Below, piece by piece: positions 51,123 to 59,515 of a stretch of 64,000 bases of DNA. Origin of the DNA: Sphaerisporangium siamense (GTDB lineage: Bacteria > Actinomycetota > Actinomycetes > Streptosporangiales > Streptosporangiaceae). Within the stretch, counting starts at the first letter, position 1. Each line of letters starts with the position of its first letter. Position numbers and translations under genes: made by a program. The notes beneath the pieces are model-generated. The model made no database searches. It was not told the DNA's origin and saw only the letters and a list, made by a program, of their open reading frames with translations. The stretch covers positions 5,394,001 through 5,458,000 of the forward strand of contig NZ_JACHND010000001.1 in the NCBI RefSeq assembly GCF_014205275.1, read 5' to 3'.

Positions 51123-51968
51123 ATGCGCTTCGAGGTGGACGGCGAGATCGCGACGATCACGCTGGACCGGCCGGACAAGCGGAACGCACAGACGTTCGCG
51201 ACCTGGTCGGCCCTGGCCCGGATCGGCAACACGTTGCCCGGGCAGGTGCGCGTCGTCGTGGTCAGAGGCGAGGGGCCGTCCTTCTCAGCGGGCATAGACC
51301 TGCGAATGTTCACTCCGGAGGGCGTACCGGGGCAGGGCTCGTTCGCGTCCGTGGCCGCGCTCGACGCCGATGTGTCCGGCGAGCGGATCAGGCAGGCCCA
51401 GCAGGGGTTCCTGTGGCTGAGACGTCCGGACATCGTGTCGATCGCGGTGGTTCAGGGACACGCGATCGGGGCCGGATTCCAACTGGCCCTGTCCTGCGAC
51501 CTGCGGATTCTCGGCGAAGACGCCAAATTCTGTATGAAGGAGCCCGCTCTCGGGCTCGTCCCCGACCTGACCGGGACCAAGCCGCTGGTCGAGCTCGTCG
51601 GCGTGTCCAGGGCCCTGGAGATCTGCCTGACGGCCCGCGTGGTGGAGGCCGCGGAGGCGCTGAGGATCGGGCTCGCCGAACAGGTGGTGCCCGTGGGCGA
51701 GCTGGAGGCGGCCACCGCGAGGCTCGCGTCCGCCCTCCTGACGACCGACAGGGCGGCCGCGGCGGCGACCAAGCGCCTGCTGCGGGGCGCGCAGGGCCGC
51801 TCGCTGGAGGAGCAGAGCGCGGCCGAGCGCGCGGAGCAGGTGATGCGCATCCAGACCATGTTCGGCGGCCACGGCGGCCCGGGCAACGACGAGCGCACGA
51901 AGAACGCGCGAACCGTGCGGGACCAGCCGGAGAACGGCCCCGGCGGCCGGGCGCCGTCCGCGGGGTGA
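51123..51968 (+). CDS. Enoyl-CoA hydratase/isomerase (crotonase) family protein
   Basis: A 281-residue crotonase-fold protein: FEVDGEIATITLDRPDKRNA at the start, the oxyanion-hole segments GPSFSAGIDLRMF and QGHAIGAGFQLALSCDLRIL. At the catalytic positions EPALGLVPDLTGT keeps an acidic residue region, though the usual second Glu is not certain. It acts on acyl-CoA thioesters. ATG 51123 places the conserved fold at the N-terminus; ATG 50973 would add 50 low-complexity Gly/Ala/Arg residues and has an equally good ribosome site. The tail after residue 240 is disordered. Confidence 0.88.
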   Translation: MRFEVDGEIATITLDRPDKRNAQTFATWSALARIGNTLPGQVRVVVVRGEGPSFSAGIDLRMFTPEGVPGQGSFASVAALDADVSGERIRQAQQGFLWLRRPDIVSIAVVQGHAIGAGFQLALSCDLRILGEDAKFCMKEPALGLVPDLTGTKPLVELVGVSRALEICLTARVVEAAEALRIGLAEQVVPVGELEAATARLASALLTTDRAAAAATKRLLRGAQGRSLEEQSAAERAEQVMRIQTMFGGHGGPGNDERTKNARTVRDQPENGPGGRAPSAG

Positions 51969-52084
51969 TCGTTCGCCGAGAGCTGATCGGGGAATGCCGC
52001 GACCGGCCGGCGCGCTGCGCCCGAAGAAGATGACGGGCATCCCGGGCTTATAAGACACGGGGAGAAGATCGGCGAAGGGCGACG

Positions 52085-53971
52085 ATGTCGATGCTGGGCG
52101 GGGGAATGGGCGGCGGATACGGCCCCCAGGTGATGCGGTCCCTGCGGCGGGACAGCTCCGTGACCAAGGAGCGGCTGACACCGGGCACCGTCCCGCGCAT
52201 CGCCCGCTACGCCAGGCCCTACCGATGGCACATCGCCGCGTTCCTCGCGCTCGTCGTCCTGGACGCGGCCATCGTGATCGCCAACCCCCTGCTGCTGAAG
52301 GCGATCATCGACCACGGCATCATCCCGCGCCGCACCGACATCGTGATCAACATCTCCCTCGTGATCGCGGGCCTGGCCGTGCTGGACGCCGGGCTCGGGC
52401 TCGTGCAGCGCTGGTACTCCTCGCGCATCGGCGAGGGCCTGATCTACGACCTGCGCACCGAGGTCTTCGACCACGTGCAGCGCATGCCGGTCGCCTTCTT
52501 CATGCGCGCCCAGACCGGCGCGCTGGTCTCCCGGCTGAACAGCGACGTCATCGGCGCCCAGCGCGCGCTGACCAGCACCCTGTCGGCCGTGGTGTCCAAC
52601 GTCGTGAGCCTGATCATGGTGCTCGGCGCGATGCTGCTGCTGTCCTGGCAGGTGACGCTGGTCGCGCTGGTGCTGCTGCCCGTCTTCGTCCTGCCCGCCC
52701 GCTGGGTCGGCCGGCGCATGTCCGGCCTCACACGCGAGCAGATGCAGCTCGACGCCGAGATGAGCTCGATGATGACCGAGCGCTTCAACGTGGCCGGCGC
52801 CATGGTCGCCAAGCTCTACGGCCGCCCCGAGGACGAGGCGCTCCAGTTCGGCCGGCGCGCCGGGCGGGTACGCGACGTCGGCATCACCGTCGGCATGTAC
52901 GCCACGGTCTTCCGCGTCGCGCTCGGCCTGGTCGCCGCGCTGGCCACCGCCCTGGTGTACGGCGTGGGCGGCGTGCTGGTCGTCGACGGCGCCTTCGCCA
53001 TCGGCACGCTGGTCGCGCTCGCCGCCATGCTCATGCGCCTGTACGGGCCGCTGACCAGCCTGTCCAACGTGCACGTGGACGTGATGACCGCGCTGGTCAG
53101 CTTCGACCGGGTCTTCGAGGTGCTGGACCTGAAGCCCATGGTGGCCGAACGCCCGGACGCCAGGCCCCTGCCGAGCGGGCCGGTCACCATCGAGTTCGAC
53201 GACGTGAGCTTCCAGTACCCCTCGGCCGAGGAGGTCTCCCTGGCCTCGCTGGAGTCGGTGGCCCGCCCTGACACCGGGCCCGGCCAGGAGGTCCTGAAGG
53301 GCGTCGACTTCACCGCCGATCCCGGGCGGCTGGTCGCGCTGGTCGGCCCGTCGGGCGCGGGCAAGACCACGATCACCTCGCTGGTCTCCCGGCTGTACGA
53401 CGTCACCGGCGGCACGGTGCGGATCAACGGCGTGGACGTGCGCGACGCGACGCTGGCCTCCCTGCGCGACACCATCGGCGTCGTGACCCAGGACGCCCAC
53501 CTGTTCCACGACACCATGGGCGCCAACCTGCGGTACGCGCGGCCGGAGGCGAGCGACGAGGAGATCTGGGACGCGCTGCGGGCCGCCCAGATCGCCGACC
53601 TGGTCGAGGCGCTGCCCGAGGGCCTGGAGACGGTCGTCGGCGACCGCGGCTACCGGCTGTCCGGCGGCGAGAAGCAGCGGGTGGCGCTGGCCCGGCTCCT
53701 GCTCAAGGCTCCGCGGGTGGTCGTGCTCGACGAGGCCACCGCGCACCTGGACTCGGAGTCGGAGGCGGCGGTGCAGCGGGCGCTGAAGACCGCGCTGGCC
53801 GGCAGGACGTCCCTGGTGATCGCGCACCGCCTGTCCACGATCCGCGAGGCCGACATGATCCTGGTCGTCCAGGACGGCCGGATCGCCGAGCGCGGCCGGC
53901 ACGACGACCTGCTCGCCCGGGGCGGCGCCTACGCCGAGCTGTACCGCACCCAGTTCGAGCACCAGCGGTGA
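52085..53971 (+). CDS. ABC exporter, fused membrane and ATPase domains (MsbA/LmrA type)
   Basis: A 628-residue half-transporter. Six transmembrane helices span about residues 48-340, and the ATPase domain has Walker A GPSGAGKTT near residue 421, signature LSGGEKQRVALARLL, Walker B VVVLDEATAHLD and H-loop IAHRLSTIREAD. The N-terminal 15 residues are Gly/Met-rich. It should work as a homodimer exporting lipids or drugs. An insertion of about 20 residues in the ATPase domain (VARPDTGPGQEV region) precedes Walker A. Confidence 0.93.
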   Translation: MSMLGGGMGGGYGPQVMRSLRRDSSVTKERLTPGTVPRIARYARPYRWHIAAFLALVVLDAAIVIANPLLLKAIIDHGIIPRRTDIVINISLVIAGLAVLDAGLGLVQRWYSSRIGEGLIYDLRTEVFDHVQRMPVAFFMRAQTGALVSRLNSDVIGAQRALTSTLSAVVSNVVSLIMVLGAMLLLSWQVTLVALVLLPVFVLPARWVGRRMSGLTREQMQLDAEMSSMMTERFNVAGAMVAKLYGRPEDEALQFGRRAGRVRDVGITVGMYATVFRVALGLVAALATALVYGVGGVLVVDGAFAIGTLVALAAMLMRLYGPLTSLSNVHVDVMTALVSFDRVFEVLDLKPMVAERPDARPLPSGPVTIEFDDVSFQYPSAEEVSLASLESVARPDTGPGQEVLKGVDFTADPGRLVALVGPSGAGKTTITSLVSRLYDVTGGTVRINGVDVRDATLASLRDTIGVVTQDAHLFHDTMGANLRYARPEASDEEIWDALRAAQIADLVEALPEGLETVVGDRGYRLSGGEKQRVALARLLLKAPRVVVLDEATAHLDSESEAAVQRALKTALAGRTSLVIAHRLSTIREADMILVVQDGRIAERGRHDDLLARGGAYAELYRTQFEHQR

Positions 53972-53993
53972 GCCACGCGGACCCCCGGCCGTC

Positions 53994-54947
53994 TCACAGG
54001 TAGCCGAGCCGCCCCAGCTCGTCCTTGGCGATCTTCTCCACCAGCGCGGCCTGCTCGGGGCGCAGCCCGGAGCGCCACACCCCGACCCGGGGGGCCGCCG
54101 CGCCGTACAGGCCGACCGTGGCGACCCGGGCCTCCAGGAAGGCCGAGACCGACGCGAGCGTCTCGGCCGGTGAGGCGGCCATGTCCTCGTAGCGGACGGT
54201 CAGGAGCTGCTCGCGCGGCATCTCCTGGCGCAGCGCGGCGCTCAGGCGCACGGCGCTGCGCCAGCGCAGGGCGCACTTGCCCGCCGGGTCCATGCGCGAC
54301 CACTTGTCGCGGTGCTCGCCCGCGTTGACCCCGAGGAACGGGTTGGGGAACTCGGTCTCGTCGCTGAGCAGGCCCGGCCTGGCCCAGGTCATGGCGGCCC
54401 GGTCGGCCAGCATGTCGGCGGCGACGTCCCTGCCGTCGCGGATGAACTGCACCAGCCGGGCGTCGGGGAACGCCTGCAGCAGGATCGGCGCGCTGTAGAG
54501 CAGGTCGGGGTTGGCGTCGCCGAACCGGACGACGGCGCCGGCGGACGCGCACGGGCCGCCGCCGCCGACCGCGCCGGCCTCCCGGCACACCGCCGGGCAG
54601 TCGGCGCAGGCCCCGGGGACGATCTGCCAGGCCTCGGCGAGCGCGTCGCGCAGCACCCGCACCGCGCCGCCGCCCTTCCTGCGCATGATCGACGGCCGCC
54701 GCGCGAAGGCGTACACCACGTGGGCGACCGCGGCGCGGCCGATGGTGACGTGGAAGCCCGGGGAGCGTTTCAGCGCACGGGCGAGGAGGTTCGCGCCGGA
54801 GTGCGGGGCGCCGAGCACGAACACCGGTCGACGGACCTTGATGCCGTTGACCACGAGAATGTGGGGCGGGGGTCGCATAAGTGAGGACAGTCTGACACCC
54901 TTTGCGAGGTGAACGAACCGGCTACGCCCCGCCTCTCGGTGGTGCAT
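53994..54947 (-). CDS. PAPS-dependent sulfotransferase family protein
   Basis: A 317-residue sulfotransferase-fold protein. The 5'-phosphosulfate loop is VFVLGAPHSGANLLARAL and the 3'-phosphate region is VQFIRDGRDVAADM. An unusual Cys-rich insertion, CADCPAVCREAGAVGGGGPC, sits at about residues 117-136 and could bind a metal. ATG 54947 has AGGTGA upstream; ATG 54878 (23 residues shorter) fits the conserved domain equally well. The acceptor is unknown. It is divergent from the carboxypeptidase gene. Confidence 0.82.
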   Translation of the reverse strand: MHHREAGRSRFVHLAKGVRLSSLMRPPPHILVVNGIKVRRPVFVLGAPHSGANLLARALKRSPGFHVTIGRAAVAHVVYAFARRPSIMRRKGGGAVRVLRDALAEAWQIVPGACADCPAVCREAGAVGGGGPCASAGAVVRFGDANPDLLYSAPILLQAFPDARLVQFIRDGRDVAADMLADRAAMTWARPGLLSDETEFPNPFLGVNAGEHRDKWSRMDPAGKCALRWRSAVRLSAALRQEMPREQLLTVRYEDMAASPAETLASVSAFLEARVATVGLYGAAAPRVGVWRSGLRPEQAALVEKIAKDELGRLGYL

Positions 54948-55099
54948 GGCGTCACCTGGGTAAGAGTACTCACCATGGCGGAAGTTTCACCCGATTCGCG
55001 GGGCATCGCCGCCATTGATGCCGCGGGCCTCGTCCCCGCGCCGTGCCCTGTCTCCGTGTCATCTGTCTCTTCTGTCCCATCGGTCCCGGGAGCGGTCCG

Positions 55100-56026
55100 G
55101 TGAGCGGCCGGCGCCTGTGGGTGCCCTCGCGCCTGCGGCCGGGCGACCGGGTGGCGATCGTCGCCCCCTCCGGCCCCGTCGACCCGGTCCGCCTCGCGCA
55201 CGGCCGCCAGGTGCTCACCGAGGCGGGCCTTGAGGTCGAGGTCATGCCGCGGGTCATGCACCGGCGCGGCTACCTGGCGGGATCGGACGCGGGCCGGGCG
55301 GCCGACCTGCAGGAGGCCTGGTGCGACCCCGCCTACCGCGCGGTGGTGTGCGCCCGCGGCGGGTACGGCGCCACCCGGCTGCTGGAGCTGTTCGACTGGC
55401 CCGCCATGGAGGCGGCCCGCCCCAAGATCCTGCTCGGGTCGAGCGACATCACCGCCCTGCACCAGGCGTTCGCCGCCCGTCTCGGCGTCGCGAGCTGCTT
55501 CGGGCCGATGCCGGCCTGCCGGACGCTGGGCGACCTTGAGGGGCCGGAGCCGGCCACCCTCGCCCACCTGCGCGCCTCGCTGTTCGAGACCGAGGCGCCC
55601 GGCCCGATCACCGGGGACCGCGTCATCGTGCCCGGCCGCGCCGAGGGCCCGCTGACCGGCGGCAACCTGGCGCTGCTCGCCGCCCTGTGCGGCACGCCGT
55701 ACGCCCTGCGCGGGCGCGGGCGCCTGGTCCTGCTGGAGGACGTCGGCGAGGAGCCCTACCGCGTCGACCGCATGCTCACCCAGCTCCTTCAGGCCGGATG
55801 CCTGGACGGGGTGGCGGGCATCGTGCTCGGCTCCTGGGTGGACTGCGGCGACCCGATGGCGGTGCTGATCGAGCGGCTGGCCCCGCTGGGCGTCCCCATG
55901 ATCGCGGGGCTGCCGGTCGGGCACGGCTCACCACAGTTCACCGCCTGGATGGGGGCGGACGCGGTTATTGATACGGAATCGTGCTCTTTGACTTGCCTGT
56001 TCCGCGACCCTGCGACGGCAATGTAG
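55100..56026 (+). CDS. LD-carboxypeptidase (S66 family)
   Basis: A 308-residue S66 peptidase: RPGDRVAIVAPSGPVDPVRL at the start, nucleophile S115 in LLGSSDITALH, glutamate in LVLLEDVGEEPYRVDRML and histidine in GLPVGHGSPQFT. LdcA removes terminal D-Ala from cell-wall tetrapeptides; MccF relatives detoxify peptide antibiotics. The GTG at 55100 is chosen because the fold begins about 12 residues later. An earlier start would add Cys-rich unrelated residues. Confidence 0.92.
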   Translation: MSGRRLWVPSRLRPGDRVAIVAPSGPVDPVRLAHGRQVLTEAGLEVEVMPRVMHRRGYLAGSDAGRAADLQEAWCDPAYRAVVCARGGYGATRLLELFDWPAMEAARPKILLGSSDITALHQAFAARLGVASCFGPMPACRTLGDLEGPEPATLAHLRASLFETEAPGPITGDRVIVPGRAEGPLTGGNLALLAALCGTPYALRGRGRLVLLEDVGEEPYRVDRMLTQLLQAGCLDGVAGIVLGSWVDCGDPMAVLIERLAPLGVPMIAGLPVGHGSPQFTAWMGADAVIDTESCSLTCLFRDPATAM

Positions 56027-56067
56027 GCGTCGGTCCGGGGGAAGACAGCGGTAGTTGGGAGCCTCGT

Positions 56068-56970
56068 GTGGGCTTGTTCAGGCGGCGCCGCGACCGGCGG
56101 GCCGGCGCGCGGCGCGCGATCGAGGACGTCGACCTCGACTCGCTGCTCGCGCTGGTCGCCGACGATCTGGGGTACTCGTGGGAGTTCACCCCCGACGGCG
56201 CCACGCTCGTGCTGTCCGGCCCCCGGCGGGTCGCCGTCGCGCTCACGGGCCTGCGCCGCGAGGTCGCGCGCCGTCCCCGCGAGGACTGGCCGACGCTGGC
56301 CGCCGGCCATCTGACCCGCGCGGTCGAACGGGGCGACCACCTGCCCGACGTGTGCGACCTGGCCCGCGTGCGTCCCCTCCTGCGCACCCGCCTCGTGCGC
56401 GCCGACGACCTGCGGGAGGACCCCTCCCGGCTGATCGGCCGCCACCTCGGCTCCGACCTGGTCGAGATCCTCACCGTCTACGGCAGGCCGGTGCGCCCGG
56501 AGGAGGCGTTCTGCTGGCCCGTCACCCCCGCCGAGGCCCTGGACCTGGCGGCGGCCAACGTGCTGGCCGACGAGCGGCTCACCTCCGAGCGCGCCGACCT
56601 GGACGGCACGCCCGTCTGGATCATGTCCGGCTCGGACTCCGGCGCCGCGGTGCACCTGCGCCGCATCGAGGACTACCTGCTGGTGTCGCCCGACGGCGTC
56701 ATGGTCGCGATGCCGCACCCCGGCGAGATGATCGTCCACCCGATCGGCGGGCTGTCGGTGATGCGCGCCATCGAGCGCCTGTGGCTGCACGCCCGCCGCG
56801 AGTACCGCGCCCGCGACGACGGCCTCAGCCCGCACGTCTACTGGTGGAAGGACGGCACGCTGACCAAGATCCAGGCCGACCTGGTGGTCCAGGACGGCCA
56901 GCGCCGCCTGGTCGTCGCCCCGCCACCCGAGTTCGCCCGCATGCTCGCCGACCTGGCCCGGGGCCGCTAG
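56068..56970 (+). CDS. Conserved hypothetical protein, possibly DUF1444-like
   Basis: A 300-residue soluble protein without signal peptide. I do not recognise it securely; the pattern FCWPVTPAEALDLAAANVL followed by a hydrophobic beta-rich stretch and MVAMPHPGEMIVHPI recalls DUF1444. The C-terminus has HVYWWKDGTLTKIQADL. GTG 56068 has GGGAGCC upstream. It shares a palindromic CTAG at its end with the convergent GH15 gene, so the two stop codons overlap by four bases. Confidence 0.75.
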   Translation: MGLFRRRRDRRAGARRAIEDVDLDSLLALVADDLGYSWEFTPDGATLVLSGPRRVAVALTGLRREVARRPREDWPTLAAGHLTRAVERGDHLPDVCDLARVRPLLRTRLVRADDLREDPSRLIGRHLGSDLVEILTVYGRPVRPEEAFCWPVTPAEALDLAAANVLADERLTSERADLDGTPVWIMSGSDSGAAVHLRRIEDYLLVSPDGVMVAMPHPGEMIVHPIGGLSVMRAIERLWLHARREYRARDDGLSPHVYWWKDGTLTKIQADLVVQDGQRRLVVAPPPEFARMLADLARGR

Positions 56971-58775
56971 CCCAGCAGGCCGGCGTGGCGGTGCGGGGCG
57001 CCCTCGGGCAGGGAGAGGGTGTGGGCGGCGTGGATCAGCGGGACGTGGCTGAACGCCTGCGGGAAGTTGCCGACCAGCCGGCCGTAGCGCGGGTCGTACT
57101 CTTCGGCCAGCAGCCCGACGTCGTTGCGCAGGGACAGCAGCTTCTCGAACAGCTCGACCGCCTCGTCCCGCCTGCCGATCATGGCCCGTGCCTCGGCCAG
57201 CCAGAAGCTGCACGCCAGGAACGCGCCCTCACCGCCGGAGATGCCGTCGACGGCGTTGCGCTGGGCGAGGGGGTAGCGCAGCACGAAGCCGTCCGACATC
57301 AGCTCGCGCTCGACGGCCTCGACGGTGCCGATCACGCGGGGGTCGTGGGGCGGCAGGAAGCCCGTCTGGGGGATCAGCAGCAGCGCCGCGTCCAGCTCCT
57401 CCGAGCCGTAGGACTGGGTGAAGGTGTTCCGCTCCGCGTCGAACCCCTTGGCCATGACCTCGGCGTGGATGCGCTCGCGCAGCGCGCGCCACCGGTCGGC
57501 GGGCCCGCTCTGGCCGAACCGCTCGACCTGCCGTATCGAGCGGTCGGCGGCCACCCACGCCATGACCTTGGAGTGGACGAAGTGGCGCCGCGGCCCGCGC
57601 ACCTCCCACAGGCCCTCGTCGGGCTCGTCCCAGTGCGACTCCAGAAAGTCCATCAGCGAGCGCTGGATCGCCCAGGTGCGCGACTGGGCGGGCAGCCCGG
57701 AGGCCCGTGAGACGTACAGGCAGTTGATCACCTCGCCGTAGACGTCGAGCTGGAGCTGGTCGACGGCGGCGTTGCCGATGCGCACGGGCCGGGAGTCCTC
57801 GTAGCCGTCCAGCCAGGACAGCTCCATCTCCGGCAGGCGCCGCTCGCCCGCGACGCCGTACATGATCTGCAGGTCCTGGGGGCGGCCGGCGATGGCGCGC
57901 AGCAGCCACTCGCGCCAGTCGCGGGCCTCCTCGACGTAGCCGGCGCCGATCAGCGCGTCGAGCGTCATGGTCGCGTCGCGCAGCCAGCAGTAGCGGTAGT
58001 CCCAGTTGCGCACGCCGCCGAGGTCCTCGGGCAGGGAGGTGGTGGGGGCGGCCACGATGCCGCCGGTCGGGGCGAAGGTGAGGGCCTTCAGGGTGATCAG
58101 CGAGCGGGACACCGCGTCGTGCCAGCGCGCCGCGCCGCGCGGCTCCCACTGGTCGGACCATTCGGTCCAGATGGCCTCGGTCTCGGCCAGCTCCGCGATC
58201 GGGTCGATGTCGTGCGGCTTGGGGGAGTGGGAGGGGTGCCAGGTGAACACGAACGGCAGCCGGTCGCCCGCACTCATGCGGAACGTGGCGCGGTGGGCGT
58301 AGTCGCCGCCCTGCAGCGGGACCGGCGAGTGCAGCCAGACCGAGTCGGGGCCGCCGATGGCCTGCAGGACGCCGTCGCTGCGGCGCACCCAGGGCACGAT
58401 GCGGCCGTAGTCGAAGCGGATGCGGATCTGCGTGGCCATCTCGACGGTGCCGGCCAGGCACTCGACGACCCGCACCAGGTCGGGGTTGGCCTGGCGGGGC
58501 GGCATGAAGTCGGTGACGCGGACGGTGCCCTCGGGGGTGTCCCACTCGGTTTCGAGGATCAGCGTGCCGGGGCGGTAGCGGCGGCGCGTGCTGAGGCGGC
58601 GGCCGGGGCCGGCCGGGCCGATCCACCAGCTTCCGTTGCGCTCGCCGCCGAGCAGGGACGCGAAGACGGCGGGGGAGTCGAACCGGGGCAGGCAGAGCCA
58701 GTCGATCGAGCCGTCCCGCCCGACGAGCGCGGCCGACTGCATGTCCCCGATGATGGCATAGTCCTCGATCCGCAT
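56967..58775 (-). CDS. Glycoside hydrolase family 15 (trehalase/glucoamylase)
   Basis: A 602-residue GH15 enzyme without signal peptide. It has the N-terminal beta-sandwich (IEDYAIIGDMQSAALVGRDG, SIDWLCLPRFDSPAVFASLL) and the (alpha/alpha)6 barrel (GVRNWDYRYCWLRDATMTL). The acid residues EGLWEVRG and LLAEEYDP match the general acid and base positions. Cytosolic actinobacterial members are often trehalases acting on trehalose; glucoamylase activity cannot be excluded. It is a single gene. Confidence 0.92.
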   Translation of the reverse strand: MRIEDYAIIGDMQSAALVGRDGSIDWLCLPRFDSPAVFASLLGGERNGSWWIGPAGPGRRLSTRRRYRPGTLILETEWDTPEGTVRVTDFMPPRQANPDLVRVVECLAGTVEMATQIRIRFDYGRIVPWVRRSDGVLQAIGGPDSVWLHSPVPLQGGDYAHRATFRMSAGDRLPFVFTWHPSHSPKPHDIDPIAELAETEAIWTEWSDQWEPRGAARWHDAVSRSLITLKALTFAPTGGIVAAPTTSLPEDLGGVRNWDYRYCWLRDATMTLDALIGAGYVEEARDWREWLLRAIAGRPQDLQIMYGVAGERRLPEMELSWLDGYEDSRPVRIGNAAVDQLQLDVYGEVINCLYVSRASGLPAQSRTWAIQRSLMDFLESHWDEPDEGLWEVRGPRRHFVHSKVMAWVAADRSIRQVERFGQSGPADRWRALRERIHAEVMAKGFDAERNTFTQSYGSEELDAALLLIPQTGFLPPHDPRVIGTVEAVERELMSDGFVLRYPLAQRNAVDGISGGEGAFLACSFWLAEARAMIGRRDEAVELFEKLLSLRNDVGLLAEEYDPRYGRLVGNFPQAFSHVPLIHAAHTLSLPEGAPHRHAGLLG

Positions 58776-58809
58776 GCCGTCACGCTAGTACCCCGTGGCG
58801 GGATGTGGG

Positions 58810-59451
58810 TCACGATCCCTGCGGCGGGACGTCCCCCGGCGCCGGTCGCGGGCGGGGGCGCATCCGGGGCATGAAGAACTGGGTCAGCGGGCCGATGGTC
58901 AGCGCGAAGACCACGGTGCCCACGCCGACCGTGCCGCCGAGCAGCCATCCGGCCGCGAGGACGGTGAGCTCCACGAGCGTGCGCGCGGCGCGGATGGACA
59001 GGCCGAGCCGGTGCAGGCCGGTCATCAGCCCGTCGCGGGGGCCGGGGCCGAGCCCGGCGCCGATGTAGAGGCCGGTGGCGGCGGCGACGAAGACCACGCC
59101 CGACAGCAGGTAGGCCCAGCGCAGTACGAGGTTCTCCGGGGTGGGGGCCAGCCAGAGGGTCAGGTCGGCGAACAGGCCGAGGAAGACGATGTTGCTGACC
59201 GTCCCGACGCCGGGCCGCTGCCGGAGCGGGATCCAGAAGACCATCACGACCAGCCCCACCAGGATGATCCATGTCCCGATGGACAGCCCGGTGCGGACCG
59301 ACAGGCCCTGGTGGAACACGTCCCAGGGGCCGTTGCCGAGGTGCGACTCGACCTGCAGCGCCGCGCCGGCGCCGTAGAGGGCGAGCCCGGTGTACAGGCG
59401 CAGGAGCCGCTGGGGGAGAGATCCCAGGTACGGGAGGGAGAGTTCGCTCAT
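58810..59451 (-). CDS. YczE/YitT-family integral membrane protein
   Basis: A 213-residue membrane protein with five to six hydrophobic helices and the repeated motif LGNGPWDVFHQGLS / LGPGPRDGLMTGLH typical of YczE-like proteins. It is divergent from a MocR-type regulator, an arrangement known for yczE/yczR pairs. The transported compound is unknown. Confidence 0.88.
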   Translation of the reverse strand: MSELSLPYLGSLPQRLLRLYTGLALYGAGAALQVESHLGNGPWDVFHQGLSVRTGLSIGTWIILVGLVVMVFWIPLRQRPGVGTVSNIVFLGLFADLTLWLAPTPENLVLRWAYLLSGVVFVAAATGLYIGAGLGPGPRDGLMTGLHRLGLSIRAARTLVELTVLAAGWLLGGTVGVGTVVFALTIGPLTQFFMPRMRPRPRPAPGDVPPQGS

Positions 59452-59473
59452 AATGCTGGTAATGGTGTGATCT

Positions 59474-59500
59474 GATTGGCTTGCCCATAAAGGGCCAATC
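59474..59500. promoter_or_regulatory. Inverted repeat GATTGGC-N13-GCCAATC in the yczE/mocR divergent region
   Basis: Perfect 7-base arms (59474-59480, 59494-59500) lie between the divergent genes, 23 bases from the yczE-like start and 15 from the regulator start. It is a likely operator for the MocR-type protein. Confidence 0.6.
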
Positions 59501-59515
59501 CTAGAAAGTGGCCTT

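Noticed and set aside
54975-55103. 42-codon ORF ending in a GTGA overlap with the LD-carboxypeptidase start
   Set aside because: No good ribosome site, a low-complexity Val/Ser/Pro end and weaker third-position GC than neighbours; the overlap alone is not enough.
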